Assembly: GCF_905397375.1 (NCBI RefSeq)
Contig: NZ_CAJPVG010000001.1
Coordinates: forward strand, 124,001-188,000
DNA: 64,000 nucleotides
Source of the DNA: Ralstonia mannitolilytica
GTDB lineage: Bacteria; Pseudomonadota; Gammaproteobacteria; Burkholderiales; Burkholderiaceae
Reading direction: 5' to 3'
In this document: positions 9,128 to 19,323 of the stretch, in pieces
Position numbering within the stretch: position 1 is the first letter of the stretch
Layout: each line of letters begins with the position of its first letter
The notes under the pieces: generated by a model
Database searches by the model: none
Told to the model about the DNA's origin: nothing
What the model saw: only the letters and a program-made list of their open reading frames with translations
Position numbers and translations under genes: made by a program

Positions 9128-10018
9128 ATGCGAAGAAAGCGTATGCTGCTGCCACTTGGCGCCCCGGCGCGCCCCACACGCTCTTCACCCACGGAGCCGC
9201 CTTTGCCGCGCCAGACGCCCCGCCCCGCGTTCTTCATGCCGCGCTGCGCCATGCCCGGCGTGGAGGCCGTCGCCGCAGACACGCCGCACAGCTTTCCGCG
9301 CCACACGCACGGGCAGTTCGGCATCGGCATCATCGAGCGCGGCGCGCAGAAATCGTTCAGCGGGCGCGGCATGGTGGAAGCCGGCGCCGGCGACGTCATC
9401 ACCGTCAACCCGGCCGAGGTGCACGACGGCACACCGATCGGCGATACCGGACGGGCGTGGCGCATGCTCTACCTTGACGCCGACGTGGTGGCGGACCTTG
9501 CCAGCGACCTGCACGCCAGCGTGCCCGGCGCGGCGGAGTTCAGCCGCCCCGTCATCCGCGACGCCCGGCTGGCCCGCCAGGTGCGCCTGCTGTTTGCGCA
9601 AATGACGGCCTCGGGCGGGCGCGGCGATGCGCTGCTGCGCGAGCAACTGCTGCTGGCCGTCCTTGCCGATGCGCTGCACGCCCGCACCCATCGTGCCGAC
9701 GATGCGCCCGATGCCATCCGCGCCGCGCGCAGCCGCATCGACGATGACCCGGCCGCCGCCGTCTCGCTGCACGATCTTGCCGCCGAGACCGGGCTGAGCC
9801 GATTCCAGGTCCTGCGCGGATTCGCACGCGTGACGGGCCTGACCCCGCACGCATATCAGCTGCAGCGGCGCGTGGCGCTGGCCCGCCGCCTCATCGCGCA
9901 AGGGCTGCCGCTGGCCGAGGTGGCCGCCGCCTGCGGCTTTGCCGACCAGAGCCACATGACGCGGCAGTTCGTGCGCAAGTACGGGGTCTCGCCCGGCATG
10001 GTGGCGGCGGCGCGCTAG
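9128..10018 (+). CDS. AraC-family transcriptional regulator
   Basis: About 296 residues. The N-terminal cupin ligand domain (HTHGQFGIGIIERGAQ, GAGDVITVNPAEVHDG) is followed by two helix-turn-helix motifs (LHDLAAETGLSRFQVLRGFA and LAEVAAACGFADQSHMTRQF). The start is uncertain: ATG codons at 9128, 9143 and about 9237 are all in frame and none has a strong ribosome site. The cupin domain begins only after about residue 35, so a shorter protein is possible. It lies 86 bases upstream of a DMT exporter on the same strand, a common pairing in which the regulator controls the exporter. Confidence 0.85.
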   Translation: MRRKRMLLPLGAPARPTRSSPTEPPLPRQTPRPAFFMPRCAMPGVEAVAADTPHSFPRHTHGQFGIGIIERGAQKSFSGRGMVEAGAGDVITVNPAEVHDGTPIGDTGRAWRMLYLDADVVADLASDLHASVPGAAEFSRPVIRDARLARQVRLLFAQMTASGGRGDALLREQLLLAVLADALHARTHRADDAPDAIRAARSRIDDDPAAAVSLHDLAAETGLSRFQVLRGFARVTGLTPHAYQLQRRVALARRLIAQGLPLAEVAAACGFADQSHMTRQFVRKYGVSPGMVAAAR

Positions 10019-10104
10019 GGCACACACCGCCGCGCTGCAATTTCGTTCAAGACGGCCGCCCAGCGCGGGGGCATCCTGCGGCTTTCATCTGCGCGGGGTG
10101 CGAC

Positions 10105-11022
10105 ATGTCGAAGCGGCTCGAAGGCTATCTCTATCTGGCGCTGGCGATGGTGCTGGTGGGCAGCACCGTGGCGGCCAGCAAGATCATCGCGGCGGGCCTG
10201 CCACCCTTCACGGCAACGGCGCTGCGTTTTGCGCTCGCGCTGCCGCTGTTTCTTCTCATCATGCGGGTCATGCGCACGCGCTGGCCGGTGCTCGCGCGGC
10301 GCGACTGGGCGCTGCTGGTGTTGCAGGCCGCAGCAGGCAGCGTCGGCTACACGACGCTGTTGATCTCGGGGCTGCGCTACACCTCCGCGGCAGATGCCGG
10401 CGTGATCATCGGCACGCTGCCTGTCATGTCTGCGCTCATTGCGATCCTGCTGCTGGGCGAGCGGCCGCGCCGCGCCGTCCTGGGCGCCATCGCACTGGCC
10501 ACGGCCGGTGTGCTTGCCATCGCGTTCCAGCCGGGCAGCGACGCCGCGCACCCGCTGCTGGGCAATCTGCTGGTGCTCGGCGCCGTGCTATGCGAGGGGC
10601 TTTTCATCCTGCTCAACAAGCGGCTGCGTACGCCGGTGCCGCCACTGGCGCTGTCCGCCACGATGAGTGCGTTCGGCTTGCTGACGGCACTGCTGCCTGC
10701 ACTGGGGGAATCGCCCTGGCAACTGCACGCATCGACGCAGGCAGCGCAGGCGCTGGTGGCCGTTGCCTACTATGCGGTCGTGCCGACGGTCGGCGGTTTC
10801 GTGGTGTGGTATGCCGGCGCAGCGCGCGTGAGTGGTGCAGAGGCAGCGCTGTTCACTGCGCTGGCGCCCGTCGCGGCGGTGGCGTTTGCGGCGGTGCTGC
10901 TTGGCGAATCCGTCAGCGTGCGCCAGGTGGGCGGCATTGCGTGCGTGCTGGCGGCGGTGGCGAGCCTCGCGCTGACACGCAGGCCCGCGCCTGCCGCATC
11001 GCCACCCGAAGAAGCCGTTTAG
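10105..11022 (+). CDS. DMT-superfamily (EamA) transporter
   Basis: A 305-residue inner-membrane protein with ten predicted helices arranged as two EamA repeats (the first begins [20 protein letters not shown]; the second begins around residue 150). Such proteins usually export amino acids or other small metabolites. The substrate cannot be read from the sequence. The gene follows the AraC-type regulator and probably depends on it. Its stop overlaps the stop of the convergent terC-like gene by four bases (11019-11022), leaving no room for a terminator. Confidence 0.88.
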   Translation: MSKRLEGYLYLALAMVLVGSTVAASKIIAAGLPPFTATALRFALALPLFLLIMRVMRTRWPVLARRDWALLVLQAAAGSVGYTTLLISGLRYTSAADAGVIIGTLPVMSALIAILLLGERPRRAVLGAIALATAGVLAIAFQPGSDAAHPLLGNLLVLGAVLCEGLFILLNKRLRTPVPPLALSATMSAFGLLTALLPALGESPWQLHASTQAAQALVAVAYYAVVPTVGGFVVWYAGAARVSGAEAALFTALAPVAAVAFAAVLLGESVSVRQVGGIACVLAAVASLALTRRPAPAASPPEEAV

Positions 11023-12599
11023 GCTTCGGCCTCTGGCGCCGTCACGTCTTCCATGCGCTCGATGCGCACGCGCACGATGCGGCGGCTGCCAGCTTCGAGG
11101 ATGACGAACCGCAGGTCGTGGCGCACCAGTGTGTCGCCCACCTCGGGCAGGCGGTCCCACTGGTTGAAGAGGTAGCCGCCCAGGCTTGTCGCGCCGCCGC
11201 CTTCGTCGAGCAGCCAGTCGACTTGCAGCACGTCTTCGAGCTGCCGCAAGTCGGCCTCGCCGGCCACCTCCCAGCAGCCGTCGCTCACCTCGACCACGCC
11301 GGGGCGTTCGTCTTCGTCGGGAAACTCGCCGGCAATCGCTTCCAGCACGTCGATGGGTGTGACCACGCCCTGCACGACGTCAAGCGGGTCGGTCACGACG
11401 AGCATGCGCCCGCGCGCACGTTTGAGCTGGTCCATCAGGCGCAGGATGCCCATGTTGTCGGACACCTTGAGCGCGGGCTTGACGGTGCGCTCGACGTCGA
11501 TGGTGCCGCGTGTGTCGAGATCGCCCATCAGGTCTTTGGCGCGCGCCACGCCCACGAGGTCATCCAGCCCGCCGCGGCAGACCGGGAACTGGTTGTGCGG
11601 CACCGACAGCAGCAGCTTGCGCGTGACGGCCGCATCGGCCTCCAGGTCCACCCACGAAATATCGTGGCGCGGCGTCATGATGGAACGCACCGAACGCTCG
11701 GCCAGATCGAGCACGCCGCTGACCATGCTGCGCTCTTCCGGGCGGAACACGGCCTGCGGCTCGGGGTGGCCATCCTCGTGCGGCACTGCTTCATGCGATT
11801 CGGCATCCGCTGGCGTGCCGGGGCGGTCGCCCAGCAGGCTCAGCACGGCATCGGCGGTGCGCTCGCGCAGGGGGCGGCGGCGCTCGTAGCGCACGGTATT
11901 GCGCTGGGCCACCTGGTTGAAGAACTCGATCAGGATCGAGAAGCCGATGGCCGCATACAGATACCCCTTCGGAATATGAAAGCCCAGGCCCTCGGCCACC
12001 AGCGAAAAGCCAATCATCAGCAGGAAGCTCAGGCACAGCACCACCACCGTGCGGTGGGCGTTGACGAAGTGCGTCAGCGGGCGTGATGCAAACAGCATGG
12101 CGCCCATGGCGATGACCACTGCGGCCATCATCACCGGCAGGTCGTTGACCATGCCCACGGCCGTGATGACGGAGTCGATGGAGAACACCGCATCCAGGAT
12201 CACCACCTGCGCGATCACGTTCCAGAACTTGCCATGGCCTGTGCCGTGGCTTTCGTCATGCGGCTGGCCGTCAAGGCGCTCGTGCAGCTCAGACGTGGCC
12301 TTGAACAGCAGGAAGAACCCGCCGAGCAGCAGGATGATCGACCGCCCGGACAGTTCCACCGGCCCCAGCGTGAGCAGCGGCCTGGTCAGTCCGATGAGCC
12401 ACGACATGGTGGCCAGCAGCACCATGCGCATCACGAGCGCCAGGCCGAGGCCGATCATGCGCGCGCGGTCACGCTGCGCGGGCGGCAGCTTGTTGACCAG
12501 GATGGCGATAAAAACGAGGTTGTCGATGCCGAGAACGATCTCGAGCACCACGAGGGTGAACAGCCCGATCCAGACGGACGGGTCAGCAAGCCAGGTCAT
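11019..12599 (-). CDS. TerC-family membrane protein with CBS and CorC/HlyC domains
   Basis: A 526-residue protein. The N-terminal TerC domain covers about residues 1-210, with metal-site-like segments [15 protein letters not shown] and [14 protein letters not shown] pair of CBS domains follows (from about residue 290: [16 protein letters not shown]) and then a CorC_HlyC domain (about 440-520). E. coli YegH and YoaE share this architecture. TerC proteins are linked to tellurite resistance and to manganese or other metal export. The ATG at 12599 ([10 protein letters not shown]) fits the family; an upstream TTG at 12608 is the alternative. Confidence 0.88.
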   Translation of the reverse strand: MTWLADPSVWIGLFTLVVLEIVLGIDNLVFIAILVNKLPPAQRDRARMIGLGLALVMRMVLLATMSWLIGLTRPLLTLGPVELSGRSIILLLGGFFLLFKATSELHERLDGQPHDESHGTGHGKFWNVIAQVVILDAVFSIDSVITAVGMVNDLPVMMAAVVIAMGAMLFASRPLTHFVNAHRTVVVLCLSFLLMIGFSLVAEGLGFHIPKGYLYAAIGFSILIEFFNQVAQRNTVRYERRRPLRERTADAVLSLLGDRPGTPADAESHEAVPHEDGHPEPQAVFRPEERSMVSGVLDLAERSVRSIMTPRHDISWVDLEADAAVTRKLLLSVPHNQFPVCRGGLDDLVGVARAKDLMGDLDTRGTIDVERTVKPALKVSDNMGILRLMDQLKRARGRMLVVTDPLDVVQGVVTPIDVLEAIAGEFPDEDERPGVVEVSDGCWEVAGEADLRQLEDVLQVDWLLDEGGGATSLGGYLFNQWDRLPEVGDTLVRHDLRFVILEAGSRRIVRVRIERMEDVTAPEAEA

Positions 12600-12706
12600 A
12601 GAGGGCAATCAAGACTGCGGGAAGACGATCTGCCGATGATAACCGGAGCGCACGCCCGGGCAGCCGCGCGTACGCTTCGGGGCGTTGCAACAAACGGGCC
12701 GCAGGC

Positions 12707-14029
12707 TCAGCGCCGGGCAACGTGTGGCGGTCGGTAGCCGTCGGTGAGGGTCTTGAGGAAGGCGACGATGTCGCGCACGTCGGCCTCGGACAGCGCCGGC
12801 CTGTCGCCCGGCTTGCCGCCGAACGGCGGCTCCATGTTGACGTTGGCGTGGTACCGGGGCGGCAGGTCGTCGAACTTGTCGACCGTGCCGTCGGCCTTGC
12901 GCGGGTACCACTTCTGCGGCTGGGTATCGCGCTGGGCGTAGAAGCGCACCGCATCTTCGAGCGAGTGGATCGCGCCGTTGTGGAAGAACGTCTTGCGCAG
13001 CGCCACGTTGCGCAGCGATGGCGTGCGGAAGCGGCCGCAGTACTCGGCGTGATCCTTGAGGTCGGTGCGGTCGGGGCCGCACAGGCCGAGGTCGAAGAAC
13101 GCCGGGTCCGCGTTGGCTTCGAGCTTGCGGTTGCGTGGCACGCCCACGGCAATGTGGCCGAAATCGGTGAAGGCCGGGAACGCGCCGTCCTGCTTGATCG
13201 CGCTGACGTGGCATGACGCGCAGTTGCCCTTGGCCGGATCGGAGAACGCCCGCAGGCCCCGCATTTCCTGCGGCGACAGCTTGACCTGGCGGCGCAGGAA
13301 CGCGTCGTACTTGCTGTCGTACGGGTAGAACTCCGATGGCGTCTGCTGGAACACCTCCAGCGCCATCAGCGCGGCGCGGAAGGCCGTGTCTTCGTTGTCG
13401 AGGATGTCGTTGCCGAACACCTGGCGGAACGCCAGCGCATGGCTGCCATTGCGCAGCTTGGCCACCACGCTGGCCGGGGTGCCGTTCGCCATCTCGTGCG
13501 CGGAAAGCAGCGGAATGCGTGCCTGGTCGTGCGTGGACGACACGCGGCCGTCCCAGGTGTAGCCGCCGGTCGGGCCCTGGTCTTCTGAGTCGTTGCCGTC
13601 GTTCTCGAAGAAGTGCTCGCTAAACGGCGGCACGCTCTGCAGATAGCGCAGCGACGGCGCGGCGCGCACGCCGGTCTTGTCCATGCCGGGGCCGCCCAGC
13701 TGCACCGAGAGGTCATTCGGGGGGCCATAGGCGTGCGCCGGGCTATGGCAGCTCGCGCACGAGAGCTTGCCCGAGGCAGACATGGCCGGATCGAAGAACA
13801 GCGCCTTGCCCAGTGCCGCCATGGCCGGCACCGACGGGCGGCGCGTCGCCATCATCGTGTAGAAGGCCTTTTCGTACGCAGGGACGGACTTGGCCGCGGG
13901 TGCCGACGCACCGGCCGGCGCCGCGGCATGCGCCACCGCCGGTTCGCCGCGCCCGCAAGCGGCCAGCCCCAGCGCGAGCGCCGAAGCGGCAATCGCGCGA
14001 ACAGTGGACAACGGCAGAAGACGAGGCAT
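12707..14029 (-). CDS. Di-haem cytochrome c peroxidase / MauG-family lipoprotein
   Basis: A 440-residue exported protein with a lipobox-like signal (ALGLAAC) and two CXXCH haem c motifs: SCASCHS in the N-terminal half and NCASCHV about 155 residues later. This spacing is typical of bacterial di-haem cytochrome c peroxidases and MauG-like proteins, which reduce H2O2 or oxidise partner proteins in the periplasm. Conserved family segments such as LGKALFFDPAMSASG, WDGRVSS and FRTPSLRNV are present. The ATG at 14029 is preferred over a TTG at 14044. The gene is monocistronic and divergent from the acid phosphatase gene. Confidence 0.9.
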   Translation of the reverse strand: MPRLLPLSTVRAIAASALALGLAACGRGEPAVAHAAAPAGASAPAAKSVPAYEKAFYTMMATRRPSVPAMAALGKALFFDPAMSASGKLSCASCHSPAHAYGPPNDLSVQLGGPGMDKTGVRAAPSLRYLQSVPPFSEHFFENDGNDSEDQGPTGGYTWDGRVSSTHDQARIPLLSAHEMANGTPASVVAKLRNGSHALAFRQVFGNDILDNEDTAFRAALMALEVFQQTPSEFYPYDSKYDAFLRRQVKLSPQEMRGLRAFSDPAKGNCASCHVSAIKQDGAFPAFTDFGHIAVGVPRNRKLEANADPAFFDLGLCGPDRTDLKDHAEYCGRFRTPSLRNVALRKTFFHNGAIHSLEDAVRFYAQRDTQPQKWYPRKADGTVDKFDDLPPRYHANVNMEPPFGGKPGDRPALSEADVRDIVAFLKTLTDGYRPPHVARR

Positions 14030-14303
14030 CGACGATGGGCGCAATGATGGAAGCCTTGCAACTTAGCACGGCCACCATGACACTTTGATGTCGTCAAACG
14101 CGCGTCACGTCAGTCCTTGGAGAGGTCCCATGGTGGCAAATGTCTTCAAACGTTCGGCGGTGCCCCTGCTCCTCCTGACGATGGTGTTCCTGCTGAGCTC
14201 GGCCCAGATCCGCTCCGCGCCTGCGTTTGCATCATCAACTTGTCACACACGAGGCACAGACTCCGGCTCGCTTTCGTCCCCCACACAACAATCAAGGGAA
14301 ATC

Positions 14304-16457
14304 ATGAGCCGAGCATTCCGTCTTTTGCCTCACCTTCCGCTCGCCGCGCTGGTGGCAGCCAGCATGACTGCCTGCGGCGGCAGCGATTCGAACAGCAGCG
14401 CCTCCACGCAATCGACCTCCGGCGTGGTGACCGGCAGCTACTTCGAGAACGCCAAGGTCTGTATCGACGCCAACAACAACGGCAAGTGCGACGCCGGTGA
14501 AACCAGCACGCGCACCGACAAGAACGGTGCGTACACGTTGGCCGGCACCGGTGCCATCACCGTGGAAATCGGCACGGATGCCAAGCGCAATGATCCGGAC
14601 AAGAACACGAGCACGCCGGTCACGCAGCCGCTGGTGTTCCGCGCGCCGGCCGGCGCCAACGCTGTCGTGAGCGCCATCTCGACCGAACTTGCCGCGCTGA
14701 TGGACAGCAACGGCGGCGACATCAATGCCGCCAAGACCGCGCTGGCCGCGCGCCTGGGCGTGACGGTCGACAAGCTGCTGGAAGACCACAACAAGGAAAC
14801 CGACGCAGCCACCAAGACCGCGCTGCAGGCCGAGATCGACCAGGCCATCGCACTGATCGCCGATGCCGTGGCTAGCGGCGGCGACGTCGGCAAGACAATC
14901 CGCGACGGCGTGAGCAAGCGCATGGCGCTCGCTGACAACGTCAAGACCATCGTCGTCATCTACGCCGAGAACCGCGGCTTCGACAACCTGTACGGCCTGT
15001 TCCCGGGCGCCAACGGCATCCCCGGCGTGAACCCGACGTCCACCGGCACGGCTGTCGCGCAGAAGGACTTCGATGGCTCGGTGCTGCCGAGCCTGCCGCC
15101 CACCTGGGGCGGCCTGACCGCCGCCGGCCAGAGCGTGACCCTCACGCAGGCGCAGACCACCGGCTGGCCGAACAAGATGTTCCAGATCGACGATCCCAAT
15201 GGCGTGAACGGCACGGGCGTCGTGGTGCCGCAGAGCGTGACCACGCGCGACCTCGTGCACCGCTTCTACAACAACCAGATGCAGATCAACGGCGGCAAGA
15301 ACGACAAGTTCGCCGCGTACTCCGACGCGGGCGGCCTCTCGATGGGCTACTACGACGGCAGCAAGATGGCCATGTGGAAGATCGCCCAGCAATACACGCT
15401 CGCCGACAACTTCTTCATGGGCGCATTCGGGGGCTCGTTCCTGAACCACCAGTACCTGATCTGCGCCTGCGCGCCGATCTATCCGAACGCGAAGTCCTCG
15501 CCGGCGGCGGGCAGCATCTCGAAGGTCACGGTCAATGCCGACGGTGTGCCGGTGCTTGACGCGGGAACGGGCAACCCGAGCTCCGTGCTGTCGGGCAAGG
15601 CGGTCTACGCCAACGACAGCACGCTCACGGCCGACGATGGTTCGGGCGTGTTCTACGCCGTCAACACCATGCAGCCGCCGTTCCAGCCGTCGGGCAACGG
15701 CGTGGCCAGCGGCAATGCGGCCTACGCAGACCCCACCAAGGCCTCGACGATGCCGGTGCAGTCCACGACCAACATCGGTGACCTGCTGAGCGCCAAGGGC
15801 GTGGACTGGGCCTGGTATGCCGGCGCGTGGAACGCCGCCATCGCCGACGCGCCGAACGCCACGCGCAGCGTGATCTACGCTGGCACCACGCAGTTCCAGC
15901 CGCACCACCAGCCGTTCAACTACTTCAGCCGCTTCGACCCGGCCACCGCCAGCGGTGCCGCCGAGCGCGCCGCGCACCTGAAGGATTACGACGCCGCCTT
16001 CCTGGCCGATGCCGCCGCCGGCAAGCTGCCCGCCGTCACGTTCTACAAGCCGCAGGGCAACCTGAACCAGCACGCCGGTTACGCCAACGTGGCCGACGGC
16101 GACGCCCACATCGCCAACGTGATTGCGCAGCTGCAGAAGAGCCCGCAATGGAAGAACATGGTGATCGTCGTGACGTATGACGAAAACGGCGGTTTCTACG
16201 ACCACGCCACGGTGCCGAAGGCTGACCGCTGGGGCCCGGGCACCCGCATCCCGGCGATCATCGTCTCGCCGTTCGCCAAGAAGGGCTTCGTGGACCACAC
16301 GCAGTACGACACGGCCTCGGTGCTGCGCCTGATCACGCACCGCTTTGCCCTGCCGACGCTGCCCGGCCTGAAGCAGCGCGACGACGCCCTCGTCGCCAAC
16401 GGCGACAAACCGATGGGCGACCTGACCAACGCGCTCGATTTTTCGCAGGCGCAATAA
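14304..16457 (+). CDS. AcpA-type acid phosphatase / phosphoesterase lipoprotein
   Basis: A 717-residue exported protein. The signal peptide ends in a lipobox (VAASMTAC, then a Gly/Ser/Asn-rich linker). Residues about 50-90 resemble a short calcium-binding or carboxypeptidase-regulatory-like segment (CIDANNNGKCDAGE). The rest is a phosphoesterase of the phospholipase C/AcpA superfamily, with VIYAENRGFDNLYGLFPG and VVTYDENGGFYDHATVP as metal and catalytic segments. This matches the Burkholderia-type acid phosphatase family. It probably releases phosphate outside the inner membrane. The start at 14304 follows CAAGGGA; in-frame starts further upstream would spoil the signal peptide. Confidence 0.88.
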   Translation: MSRAFRLLPHLPLAALVAASMTACGGSDSNSSASTQSTSGVVTGSYFENAKVCIDANNNGKCDAGETSTRTDKNGAYTLAGTGAITVEIGTDAKRNDPDKNTSTPVTQPLVFRAPAGANAVVSAISTELAALMDSNGGDINAAKTALAARLGVTVDKLLEDHNKETDAATKTALQAEIDQAIALIADAVASGGDVGKTIRDGVSKRMALADNVKTIVVIYAENRGFDNLYGLFPGANGIPGVNPTSTGTAVAQKDFDGSVLPSLPPTWGGLTAAGQSVTLTQAQTTGWPNKMFQIDDPNGVNGTGVVVPQSVTTRDLVHRFYNNQMQINGGKNDKFAAYSDAGGLSMGYYDGSKMAMWKIAQQYTLADNFFMGAFGGSFLNHQYLICACAPIYPNAKSSPAAGSISKVTVNADGVPVLDAGTGNPSSVLSGKAVYANDSTLTADDGSGVFYAVNTMQPPFQPSGNGVASGNAAYADPTKASTMPVQSTTNIGDLLSAKGVDWAWYAGAWNAAIADAPNATRSVIYAGTTQFQPHHQPFNYFSRFDPATASGAAERAAHLKDYDAAFLADAAAGKLPAVTFYKPQGNLNQHAGYANVADGDAHIANVIAQLQKSPQWKNMVIVVTYDENGGFYDHATVPKADRWGPGTRIPAIIVSPFAKKGFVDHTQYDTASVLRLITHRFALPTLPGLKQRDDALVANGDKPMGDLTNALDFSQAQ

Positions 16458-16473
16458 CGCCGGGCGCATCGGG

Positions 16474-16512
16474 AAAGGCGGCCGCGGACATGCGCGGCCG
16501 CCTTTCTTTCTT
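16474..16512. terminator. Rho-independent terminator between acid phosphatase and dodecin
   Basis: A 13-bp perfect stem (AAAGGCGGCCGCG / CGCGGCCGCCTTT) with a 6-base loop, followed by CTTTCTT. It lies between convergent genes and can serve both strands. Confidence 0.85.
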
Positions 16513-16517
16513 GGGCG

Positions 16518-16766
16518 CTATTTCCCTTTCTTCTTCCCGGCGGGCTTCTCGCTTTCCAGCGCCTCAAGCCGCATGCCGACCTTGAGCGTCACCTGCCAGT
16601 GCGCGATCTTGCCGTCGACCAGATGCCCGCGCGTCTCCAGCACCTCAAACCAATCCAGATGGTTGAGCGTCTCGCCCGCCCGCGCGATGGCATTGCGGAT
16701 GGCTGCATCGCTGGATTCGGGTGACGAGCCCACCAGCTCGATCATCTTGTAGGTATGAGAACCCAT
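16518..16766 (-). CDS. Dodecin-family flavin-binding protein
   Basis: An 82-residue protein with the dodecin pattern: [18 protein letters not shown] at the N-terminus, [16 protein letters not shown] in the middle (the Trp stacks on bound flavin) and [12 protein letters not shown] at the end. A Lys-rich tail (KPAGKKKGK) follows. Dodecins form hollow dodecamers that store or buffer flavins in the cytosol. The start has a strong AAGGAGG site. It is a single gene; the ribB gene under an FMN riboswitch is 15 kb away and not obviously linked. Confidence 0.92.
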   Translation of the reverse strand: MGSHTYKMIELVGSSPESSDAAIRNAIARAGETLNHLDWFEVLETRGHLVDGKIAHWQVTLKVGMRLEALESEKPAGKKKGK

Positions 16767-17099
16767 ATCGCCTCCTTGTTGGCATGGTTGGACGCCGGCA
16801 GAACGCCCCGCACACGATATGCGCCGCGTCATTGACCAGCATGGCACCTGCGCCTCGCGCCTGATAGCCCGGATTTGCACGGGGCCCCAAAATCTTGGCG
16901 GTTAATTGCGTATTTGGCCGATTTACGAAAATGACAAATTTCGTCAGCGAAGCGACGCATGGCGTCAAGCCGAGCGTCGGTCCGACGGCCGATCCGGCGA
17001 TGAAGTGCCACTTTTGGGGCGACACGGACTGCAGGGCCGCCAAAGCCGGCTGGTACGGAACCTGCGTTGCGCCCCATACCTCCCTGAAGAGAAAGCGCC
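16767..17099. other. Intergenic region between dodecin and a small ORF
   Basis: 333 bases without a convincing gene. An AT-richer patch around 16905-16945 is the likely place for the divergent promoters. No repeat or RNA fold stands out. Confidence 0.4.
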
Positions 17100-17369
17100 G
17101 TGCGCCGCCCCGAACAACCGACCCCAGCCAGCCCTGCGCCGCTGTCCATGCCGGCGCCCCATCCGGAAACCGTCCGGCTGGTGGCCGAGACCATCGGCTT
17201 CCATATCGAACGCGGCGGCCGCCGCATCGACGCGACCTACTCGGCGCGCAACGGCATCGTGACCGTGAATTACCGCGGCAAGACGCTGTCGACCTATTCG
17301 CCACAGGGTGACCCCGAGAGCTACCGGACCGTGGCGCGCCAGCTGCTGAGCGTCATGCTCGCCCTCTGA
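17100..17369 (+). CDS. Hypothetical 89-residue protein
   Basis: A small soluble protein of unknown function. The N-terminal 18 residues are Pro-rich. The rest alternates basic and beta-prone stretches (HIERGGRRIDATYSARNGIV, VNYRGKTLSTYSPQGD) and ends in a short helix. It uses a GTG start at 17100 behind GAAGAGA; an ATG at 17148 (MPAPHPETV) is the alternative. Codon use looks like that of its neighbours. I recognise no domain. It is convergent with the DUF3175 gene 28 bases away. Confidence 0.5.
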   Translation: MRRPEQPTPASPAPLSMPAPHPETVRLVAETIGFHIERGGRRIDATYSARNGIVTVNYRGKTLSTYSPQGDPESYRTVARQLLSVMLAL

Positions 17370-17397
17370 CCCGCCATCCGCAGGGGCGCCGCCGCGC

Positions 17398-17748
17398 TCA
17401 ATGCCGCGCCTTGGCAGCGCCGCGCGTGGGCCGGCCGAACTCGGCGCGCAGGCTGTCCTTGGCACGCTCCAGGATTTGCCGCCGCCCCGCACTGAGGTTG
17501 TGCCCCGCACGATTGATATAGAACGTCAGCATCGACATGGCCGACTGGAACGCCGTCCCTTTGCGCCGCCTGCTGTGCTCGGCCGATGCCTTGAGCGACG
17601 CGGCAATGCGCGATGGGCTGCGCGACTTGAAGATGTCGGGTTCAAGATCCAGTGCGTCGCTCGTCTCCATCACGTGGTGTGACCAGCGATGCGGCGCGCC
17701 CTTGCCCGGCTTGGCATCGGATTTCGGCTTGGCGTGCGATGTGGCCAT
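17398..17748 (-). CDS. DUF3175 domain-containing protein
   Basis: A 116-residue basic protein matching the DUF3175 pattern: RWSHHVMETSDALDLEPDIF, then SPSRIAASLKASAEHSRRRK and FQSAMSMLTFYINRAGHNLS. Function is unknown. The start at 17748 has a GGGAGA site. The N-terminal 20 residues are Lys/Ser/Pro-rich and probably disordered. It is a lone gene divergent from an MFS exporter. Confidence 0.75.
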   Translation of the reverse strand: MATSHAKPKSDAKPGKGAPHRWSHHVMETSDALDLEPDIFKSRSPSRIAASLKASAEHSRRRKGTAFQSAMSMLTFYINRAGHNLSAGRRQILERAKDSLRAEFGRPTRGAAKARH

Positions 17749-17891
17749 GATGAAATCTCCCGTAATGATGTATGGGCAGTTTCGCAAGCCACGTACCTGT
17801 ACGAGACGCTGCGGGCCGCCGACTTCCGTTACGATGACGGGCGTTCCGCTCACCCTTTCAGCAAGTCGCCGGGTTCCGGCGCGCATTCAAC

Positions 17892-19175
17892 GTGTCTGGC
17901 GACGCCGGTCTTTCCCCCGCTTCTTCCGCGCCCCCTCCCGCGACAGCGCTGTCGCACGCGCCCTTCTCCTACCCCGCCTTCCGCCTGTTCTGGTTTGCCA
18001 GGCTGTCCACGACCTTTGCGTACCAGATGTTTGGCGTGGCTGTGGGCTGGCAGATCTACGACCTCACACGCAGCGCCTATGTGCTTGGGCTGGTGGGTCT
18101 GGCCCAGTTCCTGCCCTCAGTGGTGCTGGTGCTGGCGTCGGGCCATATCGCCGACCGCTACGACCGGCGCCGCGTCGTGCGCGCGTGCCAGGCCGTCGAG
18201 GCGCTGGTGGCGCTGTCGCTCTCGGTGATGGCGGCAATGGGGCACGCGAGCATCCAGCCCATCTTTCTGTGCGTGGTCGTCATCGGGGCGATGCGGGCCT
18301 TCGAGACGCCCACCCTGCAGGCGCTGCTGCCCTCGCTGGTGCCGCCCGAGGTGCTGCCGCGCGCGGTGGCGCTGTCAAGTTCAGCAGGCCAGACGGGCAT
18401 CATCCTGGGGCCGGCGGTGGGCGGGTTCCTGTACGTGGCCGGCGCGCCGGTGGTCTATGCCACCGCGGCGGGGCTCTTCCTGCTGGCGCACGTGCTGATC
18501 GCGTGGGTGCGCATGGCGCGGGCGGCGCCGGTCAGCACGCCGGTGAGCCTGGAGTCGCTGTTTGCGGGCATCGTCTTCATCAAGGGGCGGCCCGTGGTGC
18601 TGGGCGCCATCTCGCTGGATCTGTTTGCGGTGCTGCTGGGCGGCGCCACGGCGCTGCTGCCGATCTACGCGCGCGACATCCTCGGCACGGGCGCGTGGGG
18701 GCTGGGGCTGCTGCGTTCGGCGCCGGCGGTGGGGGCGCTGGGGATGGCGCTCTTTCTCGCGCATCGTCCGCTGGACCGGCACGTGGGCCGCGTGATGTTT
18801 GCGGCCGTGGCGATATTTGGCATGGCGACGCTCGTGTTCGGGGTATCGCGCTGGCTGCCGCTGTCGATGCTGGCGCTGGTGGTGCTGGGCGCATCGGACA
18901 TGATCAGCGTGGTGATCCGGACCTCCCTGGTGCAGCTCGATACGCCCGATGCGATGCGGGGCCGCGTGAGCGCGGTCAACTCGGTGTTCGTGGGAGCATC
19001 GAACCAGCTCGGCGAGTTCGAATCGGGCATGGTGGCCGGTCTGCTTGGGCCGGTGGCCTCGGTGGTGCTCGGTGGGCTGGGCACGCTGCTGGTGGTGGCG
19101 ATCTGGATGCGGCTGTTTCCGGACCTCGTCCGGCGGGACAGGATGCGCGACCCGCACCCCTCGTCGGAAGGGTGA
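17892..19175 (+). CDS. MFS transporter (EntS/MFS_3 type)
   Basis: A 427-residue protein with 12 predicted transmembrane helices. The loop 2-3 motif GHIADRYDRRRVVRACQ is the MFS A-motif. The pattern PAFRLFWFARLSTTFAYQMF and the overall length fit the EntS-like/enterobactin-exporter subfamily, which also includes many drug exporters. The substrate is unknown. The likely start is GTG at 17892, without a clear ribosome site, so the first residues are uncertain; the membrane part starts near residue 25. No regulator is adjacent. Confidence 0.85.
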   Translation: MSGDAGLSPASSAPPPATALSHAPFSYPAFRLFWFARLSTTFAYQMFGVAVGWQIYDLTRSAYVLGLVGLAQFLPSVVLVLASGHIADRYDRRRVVRACQAVEALVALSLSVMAAMGHASIQPIFLCVVVIGAMRAFETPTLQALLPSLVPPEVLPRAVALSSSAGQTGIILGPAVGGFLYVAGAPVVYATAAGLFLLAHVLIAWVRMARAAPVSTPVSLESLFAGIVFIKGRPVVLGAISLDLFAVLLGGATALLPIYARDILGTGAWGLGLLRSAPAVGALGMALFLAHRPLDRHVGRVMFAAVAIFGMATLVFGVSRWLPLSMLALVVLGASDMISVVIRTSLVQLDTPDAMRGRVSAVNSVFVGASNQLGEFESGMVAGLLGPVASVVLGGLGTLLVVAIWMRLFPDLVRRDRMRDPHPSSEG

Positions 19176-19323
19176 TTGCAGCCGGGAGGCTATTGCCACG
19201 CACGAATCGGCGGCCGTCTTGCACGCGTGTCAGTGAAAATCCGATGGCAGCCACGCCGGCCAGTTCGTATGCTGAGTCACCTTTGCCCGCCCTGTCTGGT
19301 CGCGTCGGATACCGCGCCCGATC

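Noticed and set aside
14292..16469. 725-codon minus-strand frame opposite the acid phosphatase
   Set aside because: Composition is Arg/His/Gly-rich without motifs; the plus strand encodes a clear phosphoesterase with lipoprotein signal.
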